Below are positions 46,815-58,700 of a DNA stretch of 64,000 nucleotides, piece by piece; position 1 is the stretch's first letter, and every line of letters begins with the position of its first letter. The DNA is from Bugula neritina (taxonomy: Eukaryota; Bryozoa; Gymnolaemata; Cheilostomatida; Bugulidae). The notes beneath the pieces are model-generated. The model worked only from the letters and a program-made list of their open reading frames with translations. It had not been told where the DNA came from and ran no database searches. The stretch covers positions 1,663,501-1,727,500 of the forward strand of contig OZ037768.1 of assembly GCA_964035545.1 (NCBI GenBank), read 5' to 3'. A program made the position numbers and the translations under genes.

Positions 46815-49800
46815 TTATTTGATTTTTTGCCAAGCATTTCGAAAATCTAACACATCAGATTTACGAAGTCGTCTCCCCACAGTTTCCTGTGGCGCATTAG
46901 AAACATCATCTACTAATGGTTTTCTTGGTACACTCTCTTCATTTTCGCTATCACTTGACTCAACCTCCATTTCTGACTCTGAATCTTCATCCTGTTTCCT
47001 GTTTGAGTCAAACAGCGCATTACATAAGAGCAGCGGAAATAAATGTGGAAACTCTACATTGACATATAGTCTAAGATCTATAAATTATACATAATGTAGT
47101 CAGTATTTCACTCAAATTCACTTATTATGAGCTGTATTTACATCTAGTCTTATACTAAAAACATGGTAATTAACCGCACACTCTACACTGTCACACTCTA
47201 CACTGTCACACTCTACACTGTCTCACACCTACACTGTCACACCTACACTGTCACACCTAAACTGTCTCACACCTACACTGTCACACTCTACACTGTTTCA
47301 CTAACGGAAAACGTACCTCTTAGACTTTGGCAGCGTGTCCATCAACAGCGAGTGAATGAAAGCTCTGCACAGAGTGTTTATAGACGGCATGGCTACACAG
47401 GAAGTCTCTCCAATCTACAGGAAGTACAGAAATGACCAGTAAAAATTGAGAAAAGTAGTGCAATATTGACAGACGACACAACCTCATACTAATGAAGCAA
47501 ATAGGTAAGTAAAACTGCACCATCTAGAAATTAACTAGCATTACATTTGAACAGCAACTTGTTATGGTGTCACTAAGTGTAGAGAACGTTTCCTTTAGGT
47601 CTGCTTTCACACTATAACTACTTCCATGAGCTTCGTCTAATGGGTCTACTCCTCATGTTTTAATCAATCAAATATGCTATGAGACTTGCATACGAAATCC
47701 CAAACTCCACTCAGATATTCAAACAGAAAGTATACGTTGGATGTTGAGGCAGAGAGTAGCTAACCTGTTGAACCAGCTGGGTGGCAGCCAACCCTCTTCT
47801 GCTGTCTATTTGTGCCTTGCTGTCTCTGTTCTGCTGGACAAGATTTCCAGCGAGCAGGTTGGCTAGAGGAGTCAGCTGCTGGTAGTTCTTAGCCAGACGG
47901 TTCTTGCTGGCTTCTTCCACTGTCGGCGTTACATCTGGACGGTCAGCAACATCTTTGTCGTCCACCACTAACAGCGACTGGAATAACAACAACAACTACA
48001 TAACAGTGACTACAGTAACAACAGTGAATACAGTACAATAATGACTACAGTACCAGCAGTAACTACAATGCAACAGTGACTACAATACAAGAGTGAATAC
48101 AATACAACAGTGACTACAATACAATGGTGAATACAATAATGACGGCCACAACAGCTCCCATAATGGAACCATTACAATGTTACACACACAGTGTAGGTTA
48201 TGAATATCATATATTATATAAATGATGGATGAATTTTTTGCTGCAGTTGCCTTATTTTGACAAGCACTGTGAGTTTCTTAGACTATTAACTTAGTATGAG
48301 ACTCAAGTCAGCTTGTAATACTTACATCTCAATTACCTACACCTGTATTACCTACACCTGTAATACCTACACCTGAAATACCTACACCTGTAATACCTAC
48401 ACCTGTAAAACCCACACCTGTAATACTCACACCCCTAATACCTACACCTGTAATACATACACCTGTATTACATACACCTGAAATACCTACACCTGTAATA
48501 CCTACACCTGTAATACTTACACCTGTAATACATACACCTGTAATACCTACACCTGAAATACATACACCTGTATTACCTACACCTGTATTACCTACACATG
48601 AAAAACTTACGCCTGTACTGCTGGAGAGATAAACGCGGCGTTTCACTGAGTGAGGTGCAGTGGTAGCCTGTTTATTGGTGGTGAAAGCTGCAGTAGTTAT
48701 GTTTCTGGCATAACTCGGGAAATCAATACTTTTCATATCTCCTGAACACGAGAACAAGTAACCTGTAACAGAATACAAAGCTCATGCTAGAGTAATAAAT
48801 CCAACACAAAACAGGAATACAATAGAATCTCTGTAGACTATCATTTGATTGGCTAACGGACTCTAGCCTTGACATATACCTATACTACTACATCATATGC
48901 AATATATACAGTATACAAGGTATACACAGAATTTACCTGCGCACCTATACTATCATAATATACATAATATATACAGTGTACAAGGTATACACAGTATTTA
49001 CCTGCATTAGCAGAAAACCCAAGGAAGAAATCACTGAGTGGGTCAACCACTAGGAACTTGCAGCTTACACCTTCCCATTTATACTTCTCTAAAACATAGA
49101 CGAGGCAGAAAATGCGTTAAAATAGGTTCATAGTTGGCAGAGTTAGAGTGAGTACACCATGAGAACACAACTACAGTACTAAATACAGAATTAAAAGGAT
49201 ACACTTTCAATGCTCATATCGCATCACACACAAACATGCGTCCATCTCATTCTCACCTGAGTAGGCAAGAAGGTCCCACAGAATGACATCATTCTCGGTT
49301 GCTATGGCGATATAATTAGCTTGAGCTCCGTGGCAGAACTTAGCAGACTTAATTTCAGACTTGAGATCAAAGGCCGTGCAGAGTTGGTTCTCAAAGGGGT
49401 CCCACAAAGTCAGCGAGTTCGCAAAGACGACAGCAAGAATTGAGCCGTCGTCCGAGAACTCCGCAGACAAACAGTTCTTGTTTCTATAGTAACCAGTCGA
49501 CTCCATCCTCCAACTCGAGCCGCTTTTCCCTGTACAAACGTGACAAGATAATGGGTTGATATACGGTCTAAATTTAGCTTCCACCTCCTCGGCATACATA
49601 GGAAGATGGAAGCTTTTACCAGTGAAATACTAAATAGCTCAATAAATAAGTTCTACTTTTAGTGAACTTGCAGAAACTGGCTTTTGCCAATAAAAAAGGT
49701 GTTTAAATGATGGTTTCACAATACAAGATATACTATAATTTGTATGTCAATTTCCTAGAGGCAAAACAGTTTCTCTTTCCTTTATCTTTATGGCCAGGTG

Positions 49801-52800
49801 TACCACATGTTACACCACAACTATATTAGTTTACTAAAAATAACCTTGAACCTAAATTAATTAAAGTTTATTTTGTACAAAAATTTCCTTTAGGGAGGAC
49901 ACAACTCTTAATTGTAAGGGAGACATTGGGGACTTCTGAAAAGGGTCTATTAACAGTTTCTCATATAAATCTGCTCATATGTCAAGTCAAACTATATGGT
50001 GACTCATCTGCAAACAAAACATCAACAAACAGACGTTTACTCACTGCCATCTGATTGGCTGTCAGTGATTCTCCACAGTTTAAACTTCCTGTCAGCTGAC
50101 CCCACAGAGACCAGCATGATGGTCTGAGAGTCATCCTCACTCGCACACATGGAGAACCTAACAGATGCCACGCCCCCCTGGTGTGGCCTGTCAATGTCAG
50201 TGTTAAGGACGTACCTAGTAATGAGAAACATTAACATGGCCGACGTAGTAAAGTAGTTACAAGCAGAAAGAACTATGGCAGACTCTACGGAAATAGTAAA
50301 AATAATATCCATCCATGCATTAAATGTTGCAATAAAACAAAACATAAATGGACTAGCTGTGAATGAAACGAAGAATATCATTGAAGAAAAGAGTTTCTCC
50401 CACTTTCTGACTGTACACGTACAGTCAGAAAGTGTATCAACAGATTCAACCAATCAAATGACTGGACCCTCAGCAACCAGAGATGATGCGCCTCTAGAAA
50501 CATATATAATATCTAAAAACAGGACAAGAGAATACGGAGTGAGCAGTGACTGAACGTACGAGCTAGTCTCGGTATCGTAGAACCACAGCTTCATCCTACA
50601 CTGTTCAGAGTAGGAGCCTGACCATCTCTCCACCGTCACCATCCATGAGCCGTCTGCAGTGAAGTCTACCAGCTCAATGCGAGTGTAGTTGTGTTGGTGA
50701 GCTATACTGTCTCCTGACGTGTAGTTCTGTCCCACTATATCCAACTACAGTAGTCACATGACCACTTAGTGTATAGTATTATATAGTACAGTGTGACGTA
50801 TATTATATAGTATATTATATATAGCACAGTGCTACATATAATTTAGTCTGTCTAGTATAGCAGATAATAGTATTACATACGTATTATATAGTATAGTATC
50901 ACGTATATTATACAGTTTAGTATTACATACATTATAAAGCAGAGTGTCTTCATTAAGTGAGTAGAACTGCAAGTGTCCCGGAAGACCATTCAACACCAGA
51001 GCACCAGAACGAGGCTCAAAATTAACGCCAGCAACAAACGCATCTTTGCCTGCACTAAGATGATCTCTGGTCAAACCTTGGAATATCTGAACCACTATCC
51101 AGTTTCTCACAACTTTGATGGCTAAAACAAAGTGCAATGCTATTAATAGCAACTGTGTACAAAGTATTAATAGCAACTGTGTACAAAGTATTAATAGTAA
51201 CTGTGTATAAGTATTAATAGTAACTGTGTATAAGTATTAATAGCAACTGTGTATAAAGTATTAACAGTAACTGTGTATAAGTATTAATAGTAACTGTGTA
51301 CAAATTATTAATAGCAACTGTGTATAAAGTATTAATAGCAACTGTGTATAAAGTATCATAGTATAACTATATGATGCAAATATTAAGAGTTATCTACTCC
51401 CAATGACTTCTTAAACAGCACTCACCTAATGGTTAGAGGTGTAAGTACAGACGTCATTTAGTACAACAAGTAAGAAATACAATGAGTACAATATATTAGA
51501 TAGTGTGTTGCCTAAACTAACTTCTTTTACTCGCCCAATCTGCTACATTACAAGTGTGATAGATTAAGTTCCTTATGAGTAGAAGTAGACTCAGGGTTCC
51601 AGAGTGCCCCCCCCTACCCTTACAATTATCAAGATGAGAAGTGACGTAGACTGAGTTATCTTCAGAGGAGTTGATATGAGCGACGGGGGCTCCCAGTCTG
51701 GGGAGATACTCCCGCTGAGCCGGGTTGCCGTAGGCACCATGACACCACTTCACCAACACGGACTCGTGACCACCGCTCAGCAGGTAGGAGCCTTCCGGAG
51801 TGAACTTGAGACTGAGCACTGGCAGTGCATGCCACGCCACCCACGAGTGTTTGGCCTTCTTGGAGAGGACATTCGACCTGCAGTAACGTGTGTATTACAT
51901 CACCAGAATGTGTGTACTATATCACCAGAATGTGTGTACTATATCACCAGAATGTGTGTATTACATCACCAGAATGTGTGTTACATCACCAGAATGTGTG
52001 TACTATATCACCAGAATGTGTGTACTATATCACCAGAATGTGTGTACTATATCACCAGAATGTGTGTATTACATCATCAGAATGTATGTATGATATAAAA
52101 TAATGTAACTGGAATGATTCACCAGCTATGGACACCATAGTGGGCTGCTACCTGTGCGTTATATTATCAACGGACATTTAAATATCTGAGATAGACAACA
52201 TGGAAACTCAGCATATGATAGAGTTTTCCATGTTTATCTTACAGATGAGGAGTTGTCCCCTTACTCACCAGATGTTTATTTTACCGTCAGCGTGTCCGAC
52301 AGCCACGCAGTCCTCAGAGGGGTGGGCAGCGAGACATGTGGGTTTAGCCAGACACTGCATGACCTCCACCACATTGCTGTCATTGCTGACTCTGTGTCGC
52401 AGGGAGTTACCTCCCTTTACCAAGTTGAAGACGTCAAACTCGTTAGCGGATATTATGGCTGCTAGGAAGGAGCCCTGAAACACACACACACACACACAAA
52501 CTAAGTACGGGTATACTAACTCTTTAGACTGAGTCTGTAGAAAAACAAGACATAATTTAAAATATTATTTAATATACGGGTAGAAACATGAGAGAGAATA
52601 TATAAACTGATACGAAGATAGATAGTGGGGGAGTTGTCACACCTTGCCACCAATAGACACGTGAGAAGGCAGCTTCTTCATAGTTCTGGTGGATATGAAG
52701 TCAGCGGTGCTCCATGTTTCCATCTGCACTGTTTGCTTCAGGAACCTGTAGCCACCTGTCAACAAGCACCGACTATGAGTATTCAGTAAGGCAGACACAT

Positions 52801-55235
52801 GTCAACAATGTGTCATGAGCCTCCGTAAACTGTATGACTAAACTATACCCTATATATAGAGTATGACTAACTATACCCTATATATAGAGTATGACTAACT
52901 ATACCCTATATATAGAGTATGACTAACTATACCCTATATATAGAGTATGACTAAACTATACCCTATATATAGAGTATGACTAACTATACACTATATATAG
53001 AGCATGACTAACTATACACTATATATAGAGTATGACTAACTATACCCTATATATAGAGTATGACTAACTATACCCTATATATAGAGTACGACTAACTATA
53101 CACTATATATAGAGTATGACTAACTATACCCTATATATAGAGTATGACTAACTATACCCTATATATAGAGTATGACTAACTATACACTATATATAGAGTA
53201 TGACTAACTATACCCTATATATAGAGTATGACTAAACTATACACTATATATATAGAGCATGACTGAACTATACACTATTTATAGAGAGTATGACTAAAGT
53301 TCACTCGCCTTTCTCCTCAGGATTATCTCCACCTGGAGTCTTGACGAGATAAATGAAGTGTTTCTTATCATTTGGCAGATCATACATTCCGTAGACAGCC
53401 AGTGGTGTAGAGCTGTCTAGACAACTGGGGGTGGTAGTCTACAGTGACACAATATAATAAACCAATCAACTTAGACAAGACACACAGCAAAGTCTGAGAA
53501 AAGCATATTTAAGAACTACAAGCATATAACTCAAAAACAAATTATATACAAGAAGTAATGACTAATTAGCAGGTAATAAAACAGGTGCTTAGTGCATGCA
53601 ATTTCAATCAAACCAATATATGATAAAAAACCCTACAACTAATAAAAGACAGAAACCACACATTATGCTGTTAATGTCTTAAACGTGGGCACAAGATGTG
53701 CTTGATATAACATGTACAATACTTCAGATAATTTATATTTTTAGAAACTTGCAAAATAAAATACCCTACTTGCAGTTTAAATTTGTTAACACTTTTCTAT
53801 TATATACAAAATCACATCTAGTAAAAAATAGAAGACTTCACCCACTACCATTTCTTACATACATTTATGAGAACTCCATCTTCAAAGTTCCATCTCTTAA
53901 TAGTGCCGTCCAGTGAGCTGCTTAGCGCCTAAAGTTTACAACAACAAATAAAGAATATAAAACAGTCTATAGAATCTAATAAATCATAAATCTTTAGTTC
54001 AACTCGCTTTAACTCATGATACGTTACGAGAACGGGTATGCCATTCATAAAAGGATGTGTATAATATAGACTACAATATAAGAATAAGATACATAGTCTA
54101 GTGCAGTGTAGTGTAGTAGAGCATAGTTTATATTGCAGCGTATATAGTACAGTGCAGAATATAAATAAGTAAATATGAAAATCAACAATGCTTTGAGGTA
54201 ACTATCTAATAAATATGCCGAGTGAGATCAACCTGGAACTGATTTGCTGGATTGAACAGAACACTGGTTACTAGATCCTGATGACCACGTAGCACATGGA
54301 CACATTGTCCACTACGTATTGAGTATACTTTCACATCACAGCCAGAACAGCATAACAAAAACCTGCAAAATAAACTACATTACATACCAAGAAACATTCA
54401 GCAGGATTAACTCAATGTGCAGGTAACACCATAAATTTTATTTGGCAAGCTACATGCCAAACTATATATGAATGTTGATACACAAAAAGTAATGCATGGA
54501 ACTAGCGAAGATGGTGAGAAAAATTTTTAAATAAAAACTTGATTGACAATAAAATATCACTAAACTAAAAGACTTAAATAAATTAGCTTCAATTTAAATC
54601 TAAAGATATTTTATAATAATAATATATTAATTGCATTTTGATCTACAAATACTTATATTAGACTTAGTGTAAATTATTAATTTTAAAAGAATGATAATGA
54701 TTCATTACACAGAGTTCAACTTCAAGAGTGAATTGCATTTAATTTAAATATACAATAAACTAGCTGAGCTGTTGACAATTAAACAGTGCTATATGAGTAT
54801 ATGCTCAGTGGTGTGAGTGTCAGTGTGAGAAATTATAGACACCATGACCATTACTGTTACAATATTACTATTAGTATTAGTAATACTATTACTATTAGTA
54901 TTAGTATTTATAAATTACCGTAAAGGCGTAACTATAGTATATTACTATAAGTATAACTATAAGTATAAAATTAAATATTAAATTTAATTAATATTATTAG
55001 TATAACTATAATTATAAGTATAACTATAAGAGTAAGACTTAGACTAAGTTACTGTTAGAATCAAAATGTGATGCTCATACTGATACCCATACTCATAGTC
55101 ATAGTCTAAGTCATACTGATACTCATACTGATAGAACTCATTTAGTTGTACGTACCTTTTGTCTTTTGATACAATAGGAGAATAAGAAGTGATGCTTTCA
55201 GTATCCGCTAATCTAATAGTTAGTGCATTGTCCAT
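46815..55235 (-). CDS. WDR75: WDR75 / Utp17-type WD40 protein of the SSU processome
   Basis: Nucleolar t-UTP component needed for Pol I transcription and 18S rRNA processing. Sixteen exons, 843 residues (human: 830). In transcript order: 55156-55235, 54233-54362, 53863-53928, 53309-53438, 52643-52755, 52269-52474, 51624-51877, 50931-51121, 50560-50744, 50045-50214, 49257-49529, 49002-49088, 48611-48762, 47765-47977, 47317-47414, 46815-46998. WD repeats are clear: SLDGTIKRWNFEDGVLI, HPSEDCVAVGHADGKINIW, LLSGGHESVLVKW, REYLPRLGAPVAHI, ALVLNGLPGHLQFYSL, CRMKLWFYDTET, FSDDGSILAVVF and ATENDVILWDLL, all in human order. The C-terminus has an acidic DSESEMEVESSDSENEE tract. Exon 53309-53438 uses a GC donor (AAAG|GCGAGT), required by phase. 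Six introns contain tandem repeats. Confidence 0.95.
47178..47300. repeat. short TCACACTCTACACTG repeats in the last WDR75 intron
   Basis: Intron 46999-47316 carries eight or so 13-16 bp repeats (CACTGTCACACTCTA, CACTGTCACACCTA). They begin about 17 bases from the donor of the - strand exon. Confidence 0.75.
47985..48140. repeat. imperfect ACAGTGACTACAGTA repeats near a WDR75 acceptor
   Basis: Degenerate trinucleotide-like and 15-17 bp repeats (CAACAGTGACTACAGTA, CAACAGTGAATACAG) lie next to the 3' end of intron 47978-48610 on the - strand. The acceptor there is GTTGTTATTCCAG. Confidence 0.55.
48331..48612 (-). repeat. 15-bp minisatellite derived from a WDR75 splice donor
   Basis: On the - strand the unit is GTGTAGGTAATACAG, about 18 copies, starting right at the exon end. 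The exon/intron junction TACAGGC|GTAAGT has the same 13-base shape as the unit (TACAGGTGTAGGT). Some copies read TACAGGTGTAAGT or contain GTGAGT, which are donor-like. Confidence 0.85.
51122..51360 (-). repeat. ~24-bp minisatellite ending in a WDR75 splice acceptor
   Basis: On the - strand the units contain ACTTTGTACACAGTTGCTAT. The segment next to the exon reads ACTTTGTTTTAG, the acceptor, which aligns with ACTTTGTACACAG of the units. About nine copies, with lengths varying by 1-3 bases. Confidence 0.8.
51878..52090 (-). repeat. ~22-bp minisatellite abutting a WDR75 splice acceptor
   Basis: On the - strand the unit is close to ATATAGTACACACATTCTGG, nine or so copies. The last one reads TAATACACACGTTACTGCAG and supplies the acceptor of exon 51624-51877. 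The rest of intron 51878-52268 is unique sequence. Confidence 0.82.
52479..52499. repeat. (CA)n microsatellite forming the tract before a WDR75 acceptor
   Basis: On the - strand (GT)n leads into GTGTTTCAG, the acceptor of exon 52269-52474, so the microsatellite occupies the polypyrimidine-tract position. Confidence 0.8.
52840..53300 (-). repeat. 28-bp minisatellite in the WDR75 GC-AG intron
   Basis: About 16 copies of a 28-bp unit containing TATGACTAACTATACCCTAT (plus strand) and TATATATAGAG. The array starts about ten bases after the GC donor. Each unit has a self-complementary CTATATATAG core that can form a small hairpin. Confidence 0.9.
54845..55140. repeat. TA-rich palindromic motifs in the first WDR75 intron
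   Basis: Contains TACTATTAGTATTAGTAATA in inverted arrangements and AGTATAACTATAAGTATAA, the same motifs as 35290-35620. At 55063-55125 a TACTGATAC/CATACTCATAGTC run follows, inside the first WDR75 intron near its donor. Confidence 0.55.
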
Positions 55236-55799
55236 TACAAGTCAGTAAGTTACTTACAGCTAACAAATAACCGTAAAAAATTGGAATTTAAAAAAACTCG
55301 TGTGACCACAAGCATTGAATCGTGCACACAGGAACTGACATTCAAGCTGCTAGAAGTGGCGTCGCTGATTATAGTTGTTGCTCTGAACTATAGCTTCTTA
55401 GAGTTCTAAAGCTCAAATGAGTTGTGCAGTACGTAAATTAACCCACTTTTGACAAAGTAGATGTTATTGGTTCTTGGGCAACATCTCTTGGAAACTGATA
55501 AACGGATGAGAAAAATATTTATATTCATACTTTATTAGAGATCAATAGACTCCAGTTATTTAAGTAATATTCTGGGCGTTTTGGCGTATCTAATTATAAC
55601 TATTTTTAAGCTATCCAACATTTTTTATTTATTTTTGTTGGTTTCTTAGGCTCAATTTGAGCTTTAAATCTACACATTATGATTAATATTTTGTGCCTTA
55701 AAACTGAAAGTTGCTTAACCGTTGGTTAAGCATTTACTTTCTAGCTTCTCAATATAAATTAAAACTACTAAAGTCCTAAAGTCAGACTCAAAGATCAGA
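55236..55799. promoter_or_regulatory. divergent promoter region, WDR75 and LRR gene
   Basis: Only 564 bases separate the two start codons, so both promoters and 5' UTRs must fit here, unless further non-coding exons exist. No TATA box at a convincing distance was identified. Confidence 0.5.
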
Positions 55800-58700
55800 A
55801 TGATTTTATCTAAAGATTTTGTCGAGAAGCACATATCTCAGCAGTCAACTGGATCTGGCTACGTTTTAAACTTTAGAATGTGTCATTTACAAGCCCTTGA
55901 ATACGAGTTTCAATGGGGTCGTTGGATTGAAAGGTACTGCAAATTGAAAACATTAGAGCATCCATAATTATCTATGCTTATTTTAAAATATAGATATTTT
56001 CTATAACTTACGACTGTAAAGTATAGAATGTGCTTAAAAGAGATTGAAGTCAATAATTTTTCAGCTAATACTAATAGTAATTAAGAAAAAATCTTGTTGA
56101 TTGTCACTTTTACCAAATAAGTTAAACTGACCTCCCGGGTTTGTCTCGTAATTAGTTGATTTGTTGCAGAGATGAACTGCCTTACCAAGATTCTAAAAAG
56201 ACGGATCAGCCAACAAGAGTTTTCAAAGTTGATGCTTCACTAAACGAACTCACAGAAATTGCAATTGACTCGCTTCTACCTTTTCTTAACTTAAAATCTC
56301 TAGACCTCTCATTAAATAGAATTCAAAAGTAAGACTCCTCAACCAATTTTATATTAGTTGCTATAATATTTATATTATATTTTTATCAGTTAAATAAAGA
56401 CCCATTAAATAATAAGTTGCAAAGCTGGTAAGTGGCAACTGGGTTAGCTCTATGTCATTATTTAACTTTAAAAATTTCTAATAAGTCACTAAAACATGAT
56501 TCATATTATTGTCATATTTATTTCAAAATGTTTGTATAAAAAATCAGTCACATTGAGTTATTGATTTAATAAGAAAACTAAAAAAAGTAAATCTATAACT
56601 GAGAAAGTTTTAATCTATTGAAAGTAAAGTCTAACTTATTATGTCATTATTATGTAGGATGTGCAGTCTGGGACAGTTTCGTTCTCTCACCAATGTGAAT
56701 CTGTCACACAACAAAATCAGCTCTATATTATTTCTGAGCACAGCTACTGCTGTAACTAATCTCAATCTTTCTATGAATGAGATTATGGAAATAACTAGTC
56801 TACCTACTTTAGTTGGGCTGAATGTCTTGCATCTCAGTGATAACCAGGTAAGCTCTAACAACAAAAGTCACCAATAAAAACATAGTTTAGTATACAAATC
56901 ATAGTAATCAACGTTTATGCATGTTGCAACAAAACTCTAATACCTGAATCTTTGAAAAATAATGCTATAGTGTTGCATTTTAAAGTCGTGTGAAACTATG
57001 TTGATGTATGCATGCATGAGCCTAGTATTTAACAGGTCTTTTTTGGTAATGCAATTTATGTAGTGTTTAGTTCAGCAAAACAAATAGTATAATTAATATA
57101 AAATAGCAGCTGTATGCTTTTATAGGACAATTTCAGTAGGTGAGTTGTAACTCGTAGCTATATTTTTGTTAACATTGCCATACCGTATTAAGCATATCAA
57201 GTTATACAAAGATATATTTTATTTGCTATATACATATTTGTACTGCATGTCTATTATATTTCATAGTGCCTCAACACATTATCTTAGCTTACAATTTTCT
57301 TGCCTTTTCTACATCATTTCTTGTTTATTCATCATTTTACGTTGTCTTTTGTTATAAATTTATTATTTTATGAGTAATATTTTCATTGCACTAACATATT
57401 ATTATAATTATTCATTCTTAAACACCGCTTAATTTAAAATGTTTATAATTCGATATAGTTGCTACAATTTATAATAATGAGTCTTATAATTTTTCACTAT
57501 ATTACCTGAATTATTTTATAACAATAAAATGCACTAGACATGTATGTATTGAAAAACTAGCTTTCTGTCAAATGACTGTTGGTTCAACTCAAAATCTGAT
57601 TTTTTTCACAGCTGACCTCATTGAATGGCGTACAGTCACTGCCATATCTGAAAGAGTTACATGTTCAAAGAAATCATATCGACAACCTGACCCCCCTGTC
57701 AGCCAATAGACATTTAGTAAGTCTCAATGCTGCCCATAATGACATCAGCTCTCTGAAAAATACCTTGCACACCCTGCAGTTTCTCACAGAGCTCAAATCT
57801 ATTATTCTATTTGTAAGTATATGATTTAGAAGTGCTCAATATAAATGTATTTTTAAAGTTAAAAATGTGTGTAAATTTGGTAAAGCATCCAATATAATGT
57901 ATATATGTTGTTTTTTGATGGTTAATACAAACAATTATCTGATAAATATTGGAAACTTTAAAAACAGACGCTAAAACCACAGTTTGGTAGTAAAAGTCTA
58001 CCCATGGTTTTACCAACAATGTTTGGTATTAGAATGGTGCTACTATATTAGTCACTTAATAATTGAGAGTTGTCTTTCCTATTTATCATTTATTTTGTGA
58101 TTTAAATAACAATTGGCAGCTCATTTCAGCTATAATAAAGCACAAGTCCAACAGCTAGCTTCTATTCAAATTGCTAAGATATAATGTAATGATGAGACTA
58201 GATAAATGTTAAAAAATGAATCAGTTGGTATATTATAGTTTGCAAGTATTTTTTGTATGTAGGAGTTTACCAACAAGTTTATCACAAAATACAAACTTTT
58301 ATATGTATTACCTCAACGCAGGGTAACCCAATAGAAAAGGCTAGTGACTATCAAAAGGCAATGATGAGCGTTCAGTCCTTGACCTCAGTAGATAATGTGA
58401 CTCTCCGCAAAGACCTTTCACATCTAGTAAGAGTTTTAGAAATATTCAATGGAAAGTTACAGAAAAGCATCCAAGATACATTTTGACCATTTAGTGCATA
58501 GAAACTCTTGCACATTTGCTCATTCCATGTAAATGTTTTTGTTGCTGTCAGGCGCACCGCACTGAGACGGAAAATATGAGTAATCTGAAAGACGCTGCCC
58601 GTCAAGCGTTTTGGAATCAGCTGACGTTGCGTCGAGATCACATGGAGGAAAATGTGAGATTTCTACAAAAAAGAATTCTGTAAGTTTGCTTTGCTGTTTA

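Noticed and set aside
49410-50553. Alternative-frame and antisense ORFs inside WDR75 exons
   Set aside because: They are shadows of the WDR75 coding frame.
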